A stretch of DNA of 64,000 nt from positions 3,224,001 through 3,288,000 of the forward strand of contig NZ_CP043042.1 of NCBI RefSeq assembly GCF_008122265.1. The letters are read 5' to 3'. The DNA is from Marinobacter fonticola. Lineage in GTDB: Bacteria > Pseudomonadota > Gammaproteobacteria > Pseudomonadales > Oleiphilaceae. The translations under genes and the position numbers were made by a program. Below the pieces are notes generated by a model. It saw only the letters and a list, made by a program, of their open reading frames with translations, was not told the DNA's origin and did not search any database. Shown here piece after piece: positions 17,327 to 25,408 of the stretch (positions within the stretch are counted from its first letter, which is position 1; every line of letters starts with the position of its first letter).

Positions 17327-17803
17327 ATGACCAAGACCCTCCGTAAACTATTCGCCTCGGCCCGTGGGCTTCAGCGGGCGCTGAATATCTTCGGGCCCTA
17401 TCTGGGTGCGGGCGTCTCCGTCCAGCATATTGCAGAGGATTTCAGCGAGGCGACGGTGGAGTTGAAACTCCACTGGTACAACACCAACTATGTCGGCACC
17501 CACTTTGGCGGCTCGCTCTATAGCATGACGGACCCCATGTATATGCTGCTGCTGATGAATCGGCTGGGGAAGGATTATATCGTTTGGGACAAAGCCGCCA
17601 GCATCGATTTCCTCAAGCCCGGCAAGGGCACCGTAACGGCCCACTTCGTGTTATCGGATGACGTTGTCGAGGATATCAAGACACAAGCCGCCACGGGCGG
17701 GAAGGTATTGCCGGAGTGGCCCGTGGATATCGTGGACGAGTCAGGAGAAGTCGTCGCCCGGGTGCATAAGACGCTTTATATCCGCAAAAAACGCCCGGCT
17801 TGA
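17327..17803 (+). CDS. DUF4442 hotdog-fold protein (thioesterase-like)
   Basis: This 158-residue protein matches DUF4442, a hotdog-fold family related to acyl-CoA thioesterases and the YiiD C-terminal domain. The pattern NTNYVGTHFGGSLYSMTDPMYMLLLM covers the central helix that in relatives packs over the CoA site. No experimentally confirmed substrate is known. It lies 48 bp after DUF2780 without a clear terminator between, so the two may be co-transcribed. The last codons form the left arm of the terminator that follows. Confidence 0.82.
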   Translation: MTKTLRKLFASARGLQRALNIFGPYLGAGVSVQHIAEDFSEATVELKLHWYNTNYVGTHFGGSLYSMTDPMYMLLLMNRLGKDYIVWDKAASIDFLKPGKGTVTAHFVLSDDVVEDIKTQAATGGKVLPEWPVDIVDESGEVVARVHKTLYIRKKRPA

Positions 17804-17828
17804 TAACAAACCAAGCCGGGTGTTTTCT
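17785..17828 (+). terminator. Bidirectional intrinsic terminator
   Basis: An 11-bp stem (17792-17802 with 17812-17822, one G-U pair) is followed by TTTTCT on the plus strand and preceded by an A-run (17785-17791) that gives a U-run on the minus strand. It should end both the DUF4442 gene and the convergent lipoprotein gene. Confidence 0.88.
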
Positions 17829-17830
17829 AT

Positions 17831-17842
17831 CTAGTGCACTAG
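17831..17842. repeat. Palindrome ctagtgcactag at a stop codon
   Basis: This is the same 12-bp perfect palindrome as at 3039-3050. It contains the TAG stop codon (17841-17839, minus strand) of the lipoprotein gene followed by TGCACTAG. Confidence 0.65.
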
Positions 17843-18246
17843 TCGCCGGTCGCGCCGGAGCCCACGCGCTGCCCCAGGATGCGACCGATGATCTGCCGCC
17901 GGGTTTGAAGCGCGGCGTCCGCCGCATGCAAACGTGCCCGATGACGCGCCGCGTCCCGCCCCGATCCGGAGACGACCGCGGTGAAATAGTGGGTCACCGC
18001 TGTTTCATAGGTTTTGAAGGTGCTTTCACAGGCACCCTGCGCAGCCTCGGCAATATCTGCAGGTGGCGCAGAAAGCACGTCCACGTAGGGGTCCGACTCC
18101 GCCACCATACAGTCTTGATAAGCACCGAAACTGGTTTGTAGCTTACCCTGCAGGTTTTCACGCTGCGGCTGCGGCACGCCGGGCTGCATGCTGGCGCACC
18201 CTCCAACCACAACGACAGCCATTGCGAGCGCGACGCCGCGTACCAT
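17839..18246 (-). CDS. Putative lipoprotein of unknown function
   Basis: This 135-residue protein has a lipoprotein signal (ALAMAVVVVGGCASMQ; lipobox VGGC, Cys near residue 16) and no recognisable domain in the mature part, which is mainly helical with three further Cys/Asp-containing segments (YQDCMVAESDPYVDVL, GACESTFKTYETAV). The start at 18246 is chosen because aaggaggg lies 6 bp upstream; the frame is open further 5' but without a ribosome site. The gene starts 13 bp after the GST stop, so it is in that operon. Confidence 0.75.
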   Translation of the reverse strand: MVRGVALAMAVVVVGGCASMQPGVPQPQRENLQGKLQTSFGAYQDCMVAESDPYVDVLSAPPADIAEAAQGACESTFKTYETAVTHYFTAVVSGSGRDAARHRARLHAADAALQTRRQIIGRILGQRVGSGATGD

Positions 18247-18259
18247 GTCATCCCTCCTT

Positions 18260-18934
18260 TCACGGCTTGGCAAAGGCATATTCGCCTCCTTTCTCGAGCG
18301 CGCGCTGGTAGGCTGGTAATGCCTGGAAGCGTCTGACGTAGTTGCGGATCTTCGGGCGATTGCGACCTACGATGCCTCGGGCCAGGGACGATTCCAAAGG
18401 AAAGCTCATCTGGATATCCGCAGCACTGAATTTATCTCCCAGAAACCACTCGTTCTTGGCCAAGTGCGCTTCCACAAAATCCATATGGCTCTTGATCCGG
18501 GGACTGATGAACGCTTCGTTGGTCTTGTTGGCGATGCCTTTGGCAACCGGCCTGACAAAGAACGGCATCGGGTTGGTTTTGAGCTTCTCGAACACCAGTC
18601 GCAGCAGCAACGGTGGCATCAGCGAGCCTTCGGCGTAATGCAGCCAATACGTGTAATCGATCCACTGCTGGGTGCCGGGTTCGGGGAGCATGGTTTTGCG
18701 GCCATACGTATGGGCCAGGTAATCGAGAATGGCACCGGACTCGGCGATCGTCAGCTCCCCATCGGTAATGACGGGCGCCTTGCCCAGGGGGTGAACCTGC
18801 TTCAGGCTCTCCGGCGCCTGCATCGTCTTGGGGTCGCGCTGGTAGCGCGTGATGTCGTAGGGCACCCCGAGCTCCTCCAGCATCCAGAGAACACGCTGCG
18901 AGCGGGAGTTGTTCAGGTGATGAACGGTAATCAT
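18260..18934 (-). CDS. Glutathione S-transferase family protein
   Basis: This 224-residue protein has a thioredoxin-like N-terminal domain (HHLNNSRSQRVLWMLEEL; the cis-Pro region KAPVITDGELTIAESGAIL binds the glutathione backbone) and an all-helical C-terminal domain (about 90-220, FLGDKFSAADIQMSFPLE). The first-helix Ser is the likely catalytic residue. The ATG at 18934 follows agagg; an upstream in-frame ATG at 18955 lacks a ribosome site. The natural substrate is unknown. It is followed closely by the lipoprotein gene. Confidence 0.88.
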   Translation of the reverse strand: MITVHHLNNSRSQRVLWMLEELGVPYDITRYQRDPKTMQAPESLKQVHPLGKAPVITDGELTIAESGAILDYLAHTYGRKTMLPEPGTQQWIDYTYWLHYAEGSLMPPLLLRLVFEKLKTNPMPFFVRPVAKGIANKTNEAFISPRIKSHMDFVEAHLAKNEWFLGDKFSAADIQMSFPLESSLARGIVGRNRPKIRNYVRRFQALPAYQRALEKGGEYAFAKP

Positions 18935-19072
18935 GAAGAAACCTCTGGTTGGCATCCTGTCATTGAGCGGGCTGGCCTCACTGTACGCAATCGCGCCGTT
19001 TAGGGCGACCCGAGCACAACCAGCGATTGCCCATCCTTACATTCGAGCAGATTGAAACAGTGGATCGCCGAA

Positions 19073-19129
19073 ACGTGTACGACTTAACGAGACATGCACG
19101 ACGTAGCAAGACGTGTACGACCTAGCGAG
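19073..19129. repeat. 19-bp tandem repeat, three units, ending in the permease stop codon
   Basis: Units are 19073-19091, 19092-19110 and 19111-19129 (for example acgtgtacgacctagcgag). Units 1 and 3 differ at 2 positions and unit 2 is more diverged. The third unit contains the last codons and TAG stop (19124-19122) of the minus-strand permease, so in gene direction the array starts at the stop codon. Confidence 0.8.
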
Positions 19130-19982
19130 CCGTTGATGGTCGACGAGCCAGGATGACCAAGCCTATCCCGCCCAGGATAACGATCGAAGCGATGACCAAC
19201 CGCGCGGTCACCGGCTCAGCAATCAACACCAGGCCAAATACGGCGGCAATCACCGGAACCGAAAGCTGGACACTCGCCGCCCCTGTCGTCGTCAAACTGG
19301 GCAAAACAGTGTACCAAATGGCGTAGCCAATAGCGGACGCCAAAGCGCCGGAGAGCACCGCCAGCACAACGCCCTGCATCCCGACCTTCCAGAACGGCAT
19401 CGCCAGTAGGAGTGCGACCAGCGCCATGGGCGCCGAGCGCAAAAAGTTATCCGCGGAAACGACCAGCGGCTGGCTAACGCCTCGCCCACGCAACGAATAC
19501 ACGCCCCAGGCCATACCGGCGACGGCCATGAGCAGGGCCCCGCTTAACGATGGCGCGGTGACGCCTGGCGATAACAGATAGATCAGGCCTCCGACGGCCA
19601 TCGCCGTACCGGCCCATTGCATAGCGGAGGGCCGCTCCCCGGTGATCAGCCCCCAGCCGATCATCGTGAGCTGAACCAGCCCAAACAGGATCAGAGCGCC
19701 GGTACCGGTATCCAGGGAAAGGTAAGCATAGGAGAAGCAGATGGCATACAAAAACAACATCGCCCCGGAGAACCAGCTACCGCGATTGCCGGTCTTTGGT
19801 CCCTTAACCCGAAACCGGACCAGCAACCAGAGCATAATGGCACCGGACAGCAACCGGATAAAGGTAAAGGAGGCGGCATCGATGGTCCCGGAATCCAGCG
19901 CCATGCGACCGAAAACGGAATTGGCGGCAAAGGCCAGCATGGCAAGGATCGTCAGGCTAACCACTCGCATCGATCCGGACAT
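19122..19982 (-). CDS. EamA/DMT-family permease
   Basis: This 286-residue protein has ten predicted transmembrane helices in two EamA halves (VSLTILAMLAFAANSVFGRM opening the first; LLMAVAGMAWGVYSL opening the second). It belongs to the drug/metabolite transporter superfamily; the substrate cannot be inferred. The ATG at 19982 follows the Shine-Dalgarno gggagcacta. Downstream of its stop codon is the 19-bp tandem array. Confidence 0.86.
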   Translation of the reverse strand: MSGSMRVVSLTILAMLAFAANSVFGRMALDSGTIDAASFTFIRLLSGAIMLWLLVRFRVKGPKTGNRGSWFSGAMLFLYAICFSYAYLSLDTGTGALILFGLVQLTMIGWGLITGERPSAMQWAGTAMAVGGLIYLLSPGVTAPSLSGALLMAVAGMAWGVYSLRGRGVSQPLVVSADNFLRSAPMALVALLLAMPFWKVGMQGVVLAVLSGALASAIGYAIWYTVLPSLTTTGAASVQLSVPVIAAVFGLVLIAEPVTARLVIASIVILGGIGLVILARRPSTAR

Positions 19983-20069
19983 TAGTGCTCCCTGCCCTTG
20001 CCCTTGCCGCGCAGCAGCCCAGTCACGCTGAACGACGGCCGGCTGGTATCAAGGATGTATCGAGAGACA

Positions 20070-20810
20070 CTATCGGTGCTTCCGGTAAATGTCGCGCACC
20101 CAATCGAGGGTTGGCCGTCCGGCATACGCGTCGATGAAATCTCTAAGCCCCCGGGGCCGCTCGCCGGGAAACTGGAACGGCGCTTCGGGCGGCTCTGCCA
20201 ACGGGCCGAGCAGCGAGGCCACCGTCAGATCAGCTACCGTGAACCGGTTGCCCACTAAGTAACCGCCATTCGCCAGTTGACCGTCGAGTCGATCCAAAGC
20301 TGCGTTTAGCCGCTCGAGACTACGCTCGTAACCGCGCGCGGTGATGCCCATGGCCTCCTTCATGGCACGGATAACGACCGGCTGGCTGGTACGGAATGCC
20401 ATGCGGCCTACGGCACCCTGGCCTTGAGTCAGAATGTCGAACATCACAGGGGGTTCGTCGATCAAATGAAAATAGGCGGCACGCCGCAGATGGGGGCCAA
20501 TCTCCCGGTCAGCGAAGGTCTGCCACTCGAGCGCTTCTTCAAGGGCGCCCTCACCATCCGGATACAGGGCAGGTGCCGAGGGAAAGCGCTCTTCCAGGGT
20601 CTGAATAATGACGTCTGATTCGGCAATGTAGCGTCCATCCAGCTTTAGCACTGGCACCTTTTTCTGACGCGTTCGACGGAAGATGACCGGCATGTGGAAC
20701 AGCGGCAGGAGGTTACGGGGCTCGTAGTCGAGGTGTTTATGATCGAGCGCCCATCGCGCTTTCTCGCAATATTGGGACACCGGGAACTGATATAGAACGG
20801 GCTTTATCAT
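20070..20810 (-). CDS. Glutathione S-transferase family protein
   Basis: This 246-residue protein has a GST N-terminal domain with the motif PVSQYCEKARWALDHK and the cis-Pro/glutathione-binding segment KKVPVLKLDGRYIAESDVII, then a helical C-terminal domain (about 95-240, YLVGNRFTVADLTVASLL). It is a different subfamily from the GST at 18260. No clear Shine-Dalgarno precedes the ATG. A 21-bp direct duplication lies 23 bp upstream. Substrate unknown. Confidence 0.87.
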   Translation of the reverse strand: MIKPVLYQFPVSQYCEKARWALDHKHLDYEPRNLLPLFHMPVIFRRTRQKKVPVLKLDGRYIAESDVIIQTLEERFPSAPALYPDGEGALEEALEWQTFADREIGPHLRRAAYFHLIDEPPVMFDILTQGQGAVGRMAFRTSQPVVIRAMKEAMGITARGYERSLERLNAALDRLDGQLANGGYLVGNRFTVADLTVASLLGPLAEPPEAPFQFPGERPRGLRDFIDAYAGRPTLDWVRDIYRKHR

Positions 20811-20833
20811 AAATTTTCTGTCCGCACGTCGAT

Positions 20834-20876
20834 AAGGCGCTATCGTTGGAACAAAAAGGCGCTATGGTCGGAACAA
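20834..20876. repeat. 21-bp tandem duplication upstream of a GST gene
   Basis: Two copies (20834-20854 and 20856-20876, aaggcgctat... ending gaacaa) match at 18 of 21 positions with a 22-bp period. They lie immediately upstream of the GST start codon, where its promoter or leader should be. Confidence 0.7.
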
Positions 20877-20940
20877 AGACGATTGCCGGGTCGCATGTAA
20901 ACGCCACCAGGATCGGAAATAGAATCACATCAGGCGATCG

Positions 20941-21297
20941 CTATCCACCCGCTTTTTTGACAGTCCATCCCTTGTCTTGCAGCAACGGCACCAACACATC
21001 CCGTTGGTCGCCCTGAATCTCAACCACGCCATCCTTGACCGTACCTCCCGTACCGCACTTGGCCTTCAGGATCTTGGCGTAGTCTTTTAGCGCTTTCCCC
21101 GCTAGCGGTATACCGGTAACCAAAGTGACGCCCTTGCCCTTACGGCCTTTCGTTTCCCGGCTGACACGGACAATACCGTCACCGGCGGGCACCTGATCTT
21201 CGCCACAGCGGCAGTCCGATACGGGGTGACGGCATTGCGGGCACATGCGTCCTTGATCCGTCGAGAAAACCAACCCACCCGCGGATTGCTTCTTCAA
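20941..21297 (-). CDS. yciH: SUI1/eIF1-like translation factor YciH
   Basis: This 118-residue protein has an N-terminal zinc-ribbon-like segment (CPQCRHPVSDCRC) and the SUI1 domain (about 45-115; KGRKGKGVTLVTGIPL, KCGTGGTVKDGVVEIQGDQRD). It is the bacterial relative of eukaryotic eIF1 and in E. coli affects start-site selection and translation under stress. The start is TTG at 21297, supported by aaggag 6 bp before it. Confidence 0.92.
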   Translation of the reverse strand: MKKQSAGGLVFSTDQGRMCPQCRHPVSDCRCGEDQVPAGDGIVRVSRETKGRKGKGVTLVTGIPLAGKALKDYAKILKAKCGTGGTVKDGVVEIQGDQRDVLVPLLQDKGWTVKKAGG

Positions 21298-21337
21298 ATC
21301 ACGACTCCTTAACCTACTTCGACTTTAGAAAACCCGT

Positions 21338-21688
21338 TCAGGATCCGATAAACCAGAACAGGAACGCAAGGAAGAATCCGCGCCGATAACGCGGATCGGC
21401 CAGTCGGGTTAGGCGTGGCGTTTCACCGGTGTCCCGAGCCGCCAGCCCCGGCGCGATGGATTCATCCACCAAGTCGGAGCGGTCTTCCGCCAGCACCGCC
21501 TGAGCCCGGTCCGCATCCGCTTCATCCACTTGCAGCCGAACGCCGCCCATGGCGTCCGAATAGAGCCACTGCATGTTGATGGTGTGCTCGTCCGCCACCA
21601 ACGCCTGAATGCCTTCGGACTCCAGCCGCGAACGCGCGACGTGAGCCTCGAAAGGTAGGGAGTAGCGAGCGACCGTGACCCAGCTCAT
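21338..21688 (-). CDS. DUF2007 protein
   Basis: This 116-residue protein has DUF2007 in residues 1-70 (VARYSLPFEAHVARSRLESEGI, then VRLQVDEADADRAQAVL) and a C-terminal hydrophobic helix (RRGFFLAFLFWFIG) that should anchor it in the membrane. DUF2007 was named a putative signal-transducing domain, but no activity is established. It starts 14 bp after the DUF4136 stop codon and is co-directional with it, so the two form an operon. Confidence 0.82.
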   Translation of the reverse strand: MSWVTVARYSLPFEAHVARSRLESEGIQALVADEHTINMQWLYSDAMGGVRLQVDEADADRAQAVLAEDRSDLVDESIAPGLAARDTGETPRLTRLADPRYRRGFFLAFLFWFIGS

Positions 21689-21702
21689 CGATGTCTGCCG
21701 TT

Positions 21703-22224
21703 TCAGCTTGGTGGGTAGCGTTCAAACATGGCGGTAACAACCTCGTTGATCAGCGCGTTGCGATCTTCCGGAGACTGGCGTTCGTCCAGGTAGCGCCGGC
21801 TGACACCGCGCCAGACCACCCTCTCGGAGCTGCGATCCACCAATTCCACGACCAGCTTGCCCTGCTTCACTTGGCGTACCTCCGGCGGTGTCGACACACC
21901 AAAACCAAAATTCCCGCGCCCTAGGCCGAAACCGTAGGTAAAGCCGCTGGATTCCAGTTTTTCGGCGTCCTCCACGCGATAACTCACCAGCAAATCGGCT
22001 GCTTCGGCGTCGGCTTGGGAGAGCGTTTCCATTTTCATTTCGCGTTGGATGGCACTCTCGACCCTTGCGCCGTCGAGGCTCAGGAAGCTGTCCTGCCCTC
22101 GTTCCGGGGCAAAAGCCCAAGTCTGGTAGCTGCCGAAAGCCGCGTTGGTATCATAATCCGTCGATACGATGCTGGCACAGCCCGACATCAATCCCAGACA
22201 CATCGCCAAGACCAGGTAGCGCAT
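21703..22224 (-). CDS. DUF4136 lipoprotein
   Basis: This 173-residue protein has a lipobox signal (LAMCLGLMSGCAS) and a DUF4136 domain beginning STDYDTNAAFGSYQTWAF, with the conserved central ADLLVSYRVE and a Gly/Phe-rich turn (FGLGRGNFGFGV). These are outer-membrane-directed lipoproteins of unknown function. The ATG at 22224 is chosen for the Shine-Dalgarno ggaggaatt; more upstream in-frame starts lack one. Confidence 0.87.
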   Translation of the reverse strand: MRYLVLAMCLGLMSGCASIVSTDYDTNAAFGSYQTWAFAPERGQDSFLSLDGARVESAIQREMKMETLSQADAEAADLLVSYRVEDAEKLESSGFTYGFGLGRGNFGFGVSTPPEVRQVKQGKLVVELVDRSSERVVWRGVSRRYLDERQSPEDRNALINEVVTAMFERYPPS

Positions 22225-22278
22225 AATTCCTCCGTTCATTGCCCAAAAAATCGTTTCAACACTCTGATACGACAAAAC

Positions 22279-22920
22279 TTAGGTTTCGGAGGCATCCGCT
22301 TCGGCAGCTGGCAGTCCAATGCCTTCGGCCCGGCAGAAAGCCAGGAATGCGTCGTTGCGATCCAGGGGGACCGAAACCCGCATCTCCACTCCATCACCAT
22401 AGTCCACCTCGACCACATCCGCCTCATGCTGGCCACACCAATGCCTGACAGGCTGCTCTAAGGCGAAGTCCAGTTTCAGATTGATATCGCGTGTGGGGCG
22501 CTGGATCTTGCGCGCCACCTCGGACAGTACTGCCTCCGTGGCTCCGGCGTAGGCTCTGACCAACCCGCCCGCACCGAGCTTGATGCCGCCGAAGTAACGA
22601 ATCACCACCACCATAATATCGCCCATGTCCTTATGCTGGATCACATTAAGAATGGGTTTCCCCGCCGTGCCCGAGGGCTCGCCATCGTCGTTCATCGCCG
22701 CTTGGCTCGCCGCACCGGGGCGACCGATTTGATACGCCCAGCAGTGGTGGCGAGCGTCGGGAAAGTCAGTTTGAGCCCGGGACAAAAAGGTCATCGCTTC
22801 CTCCCGCGAACCCACCGGTGCAACACGGGCGATAAACCGGCTTTTCTTGATCTCGATGACCCGCTCGATTGATTCCGCCGGTATGGGATAATCTTTCTGC
22901 GTTGGATCGTCGTTGTACAT
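22279..22920 (-). CDS. yigZ: YigZ/IMPACT family protein
   Basis: This 213-residue protein matches YigZ. The N-terminal UPF0029 domain carries KKSRFIARVAPV, the signature DGEPSGTAGKPIL and VVVIRYFGGIKLGAGGLVRAY; a smaller C-terminal ferredoxin-like domain follows (about 140-205). It is related to eukaryotic IMPACT, a regulator of translation control, but its bacterial role is unclear. Its start lies 30 bp from a triple 16-bp repeat. Confidence 0.92.
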   Translation of the reverse strand: MYNDDPTQKDYPIPAESIERVIEIKKSRFIARVAPVGSREEAMTFLSRAQTDFPDARHHCWAYQIGRPGAASQAAMNDDGEPSGTAGKPILNVIQHKDMGDIMVVVIRYFGGIKLGAGGLVRAYAGATEAVLSEVARKIQRPTRDINLKLDFALEQPVRHWCGQHEADVVEVDYGDGVEMRVSVPLDRNDAFLAFCRAEGIGLPAAEADASET

Positions 22921-22949
22921 GAGGTCCGTCGGTGCGAGCGCTGTTATTC

Positions 22950-22997
22950 TGAAAGCGCCTGTTTATGAAAGCGACAGTTTATGAAAGCGCCTAGAGA
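22950..22997. repeat. 16-bp tandem repeat, three units, upstream of yigZ
   Basis: Units are 22950-22965, 22966-22981 and 22982-22997 (tgaaagcgcctgttta, tgaaagcgacagttta, then tgaaagcgcctagaga). The array begins 30 bp upstream of the yigZ start codon. The remaining gap to the sensor-kinase stop (22998-23207) holds no gene I can support. Confidence 0.8.
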
Positions 22998-23207
22998 GTT
23001 TCAGCTTACCAAGGGTGAAGAGGAAGGGACATGAACCGTTCGGTGCAACCGGATGACGAAGAATTCATGCAAAGTCCGGGCACTGCTGGCCCGGCACAGG
23101 TCATCAAAGCGGGCTGCGGCATTCGCTTCGATGAAGATGAGTTGGCCGAAGGGATCGATTTTTCCGGTGTGGAGCAACGCCGCCTCGACGCCGAGCCGTC
23201 CGCTTTT

Positions 23208-24521
23208 TCAGGTGAAGACCGGCCAATCGAGCCGCACGACAAGGCCGCCGGCTGAGCCGTTTTCAGCGGTGATGCGGCCGTCGTGCGCCTGCATGATGTC
23301 CCGTGCAATTGCGAGCCCCAGCCCCCAGCCCTGACCACCCCGAGCCCGGTCGGAGCGGAAGAATGGCTCGAAAAGATGAGGTAGGTCGGCCTCCGGCACA
23401 CCGGGCCCCCGATCGGCAATTTCACAGGTCAGCCACTTGCCGGCGATCATCAAGTGCAGGTTCACCACCTGCCCCGGCGGCGTGTGGTCCAGCGCATTCT
23501 GCAACACGTTATCCAGCGCACGGTGCAGCAGCCCGGCGTCTCCCAATAGGGTCGCCATTCTCGCATCCTCGGCGACTTCCAGATGGCAATCGACCCGTTG
23601 TTGCTCGGCGTAATCCGCTGCACCCTGCAACACGTCATTCAGCACCATCGCCATTCTGACCGGTTCCTGGCTCATGGACTGCCCTTTGGCGCTCAGCCGG
23701 TGCAGGGTAAGGATCTGCGCCGTCATCGCTTCCAGGCGTTCGTTCTGGCGCAAGATAGACGCCATGATCTCGGGATCGTCGCCACTGTCGCGTGCGAGCT
23801 CGATGGCCACCCGCTGCCGGGCCAGCGGTGTACGCAGATCGTGGGAAATATCGCGCAGCAATTGCTTCTGACGGTCAAGCAATTGGCAAAGGCGGTCCGT
23901 CATGGCGTTAAACGCCTGTGCGAGGGCGCCAATCTCATCGCGCCGATTGGCGACGGCCTGGCGCACCCTCAGCTCGGTATCGCCATCGGCGATTGCCCGC
24001 GCTGTGCTCTCGACGTCCCGCAACGGGCGGCTTATACGCCGGGCGATCCACCAGCAGGCGAGTGTTATCAGAATAAAGGTCAAGCCAAGCTCGAACGAAC
24101 GGAACAGACGCGGATCCAGCCACCCATCGCCACCGGCCCGTGGCCACACCACCAGGCGATAGCCCGAGGGCGCATCGATAACCGCTGGGCGTTGCGGTTG
24201 CCAGCCCGCACCGTGCCGCTCACGCAGCTTTCCCGCTATGCCATCGCGCGCCTCGTCCCCTTCGATCAGGAACAGGTGAAGCCGCTCACGCTCACCCTGC
24301 TCGCGTAATAGGCGAAAAGCCTGGCGCCGTTCGCCAGCCTCCTTCAAGGCCACGGCCTGTTGCGCCAGCTGCGCCAGATCCTGCCGTTGCTCGAGCTGGG
24401 CGCGCTCTCGACCGGCCCATTCGTGGATGGCGGTATTGCTCAACACCACGGCCAGCGCCATGGCGAACCAGATCAGAAAGAAAATGCGCCACGACAGCGG
24501 CAGGAAAAAACGCGCCTTCAT
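23208..24521 (-). CDS. Sensor histidine kinase, CpxA-like
   Basis: This 437-residue inner-membrane kinase has a first membrane helix at about 10-30, a periplasmic loop of about 120 residues, a second helix near 155-175 (LGLTFILITLACWWIARR) and a HAMP linker. The H-box is LRDISHDLRTPLARQ, followed by an HATPase with the N-box LDNVLQNALDH and G-boxes DRGPGVPEADLP and GWGLGLAIA. The ATG at 24521 overlaps the regulator stop (ATGA), so frames open further upstream are ignored. With a CpxR box and a CpxP-like gene next door it is probably an envelope-stress sensor equivalent to CpxA. Phosphorylation target inferred from the operon. Confidence 0.88.
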   Translation of the reverse strand: MKARFFLPLSWRIFFLIWFAMALAVVLSNTAIHEWAGRERAQLEQRQDLAQLAQQAVALKEAGERRQAFRLLREQGERERLHLFLIEGDEARDGIAGKLRERHGAGWQPQRPAVIDAPSGYRLVVWPRAGGDGWLDPRLFRSFELGLTFILITLACWWIARRISRPLRDVESTARAIADGDTELRVRQAVANRRDEIGALAQAFNAMTDRLCQLLDRQKQLLRDISHDLRTPLARQRVAIELARDSGDDPEIMASILRQNERLEAMTAQILTLHRLSAKGQSMSQEPVRMAMVLNDVLQGAADYAEQQRVDCHLEVAEDARMATLLGDAGLLHRALDNVLQNALDHTPPGQVVNLHLMIAGKWLTCEIADRGPGVPEADLPHLFEPFFRSDRARGGQGWGLGLAIARDIMQAHDGRITAENGSAGGLVVRLDWPVFT

Positions 24522-25204
24522 GCAGGTCTCCGGTAGCTGTAACCCAGCCCGCGAATGGTTTCGATACGCGACGCGTCGCCCTTGTCGAGCTTGCGCCGCA
24601 AATTGCTCACATGCATATCCAGGGTACGGTCGTGGGGCGTGAGACGCCGTCCAAGCGCCCATTGCATCAAATCAGTCTTACGAACCACTGAACCGGCACG
24701 ACTGATCAGCACCTGCAGGATCTCATATTCCGTGGCGGTCAGCTCCACAGGCTGGTCGTCCTGATAGACCCGGCGTGCGTCGGGTTCGATCCGAAGATCG
24801 CCAATCGCTTGCGTGCGGGGGCCATCGGTTTTTTGGTCCCAAGCGACCCGGCGTAATGCGGCTTGGATCCTCGCTACCAGCTCGCGCGGATTACAGGGTT
24901 TGGGAATATAGTCGTCTGCACCGACCTCGAACCCGACGATCCGGTCCGTCTCCTCGCCGCGAGCGGTCAGCAAGATCACCGGCAGGCGCGTGCGATAACG
25001 AAGCTGGCGCAATACATCCAGCCCGTTGATATCCGGCAGCATGATATCGAGCACGACGAGGTCAGCCAGCTCATCCTGGGCCAGGGCGAGACCATCGCTT
25101 CCCGTGGCGGCTTCGCGCACGACAAAGCCCTGGCCATTGAGGTAGCGGGTAAGCAGGCTGCGCAGCTCGTCATCGTCTTCAATCAGCAGAATTCGGTCCT
25201 GCAT
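24518..25204 (-). CDS. OmpR/CpxR-family response regulator
   Basis: This 228-residue regulator has a receiver domain with the acidic cluster IEDDDE (10-12), phospho-acceptor Asp near 53 (LVVLDIMLPD) and Lys in YIPKPC. A winged-helix DNA-binding domain follows (about 130-225; VELTATEYEILQVLI, then PHDRTLDMHVSNLRRKL). The match to CpxR is suggested by the divergent CpxP/Spy-like gene and by a GTAAA-N6-GTAAA site between them. It is the first gene of the two-gene regulator-kinase operon and is probably autoregulated. Confidence 0.9.
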   Translation of the reverse strand: MQDRILLIEDDDELRSLLTRYLNGQGFVVREAATGSDGLALAQDELADLVVLDIMLPDINGLDVLRQLRYRTRLPVILLTARGEETDRIVGFEVGADDYIPKPCNPRELVARIQAALRRVAWDQKTDGPRTQAIGDLRIEPDARRVYQDDQPVELTATEYEILQVLISRAGSVVRKTDLMQWALGRRLTPHDRTLDMHVSNLRRKLDKGDASRIETIRGLGYSYRRPA

Positions 25205-25300
25205 TGCCGGTCCTCAATCGTCCTGTCAGCCTGTTTCGATACCCTGCTTCCACACCCAGTCTATCACCCCTCTTTGGCTCTCTTTGGCCCGCATTTCCCC

Positions 25301-25316
25301 TTTACCCAACCTTTAC
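25301..25316. promoter_or_regulatory. CpxR-type operator between the regulator and the cpxP-like gene
   Basis: The reverse complement of 25301-25316 reads GTAAA GGTTGG GTAAA, matching the CpxR consensus GTAAA-N(4-8)-GTAAA. It lies about 93 bp from the cpxP-like ATG and about 97 bp from the regulator ATG, placed to control both divergent promoters. Confidence 0.8.
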
Positions 25317-25408
25317 GTTGCCCTGACAGGGCCTGACATTGAAAGGGGTACGCTTTTCTCCGACAGCTGCAGCACTGGCTGCAACACCTGCCCACAAGGA
25401 GTCTTTCC

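Noticed and set aside
23031..23255. 74-codon acidic plus-strand frame with a fair ribosome site
   Set aside because: It overlaps the 3' end of the sensor kinase on the other strand and matches no family; the support is too thin.
24780..24800. Sequence cgggttcgatccgaag resembling a tRNA T-arm
   Set aside because: It lies inside the response-regulator gene and there is no acceptor or anticodon arm around it.
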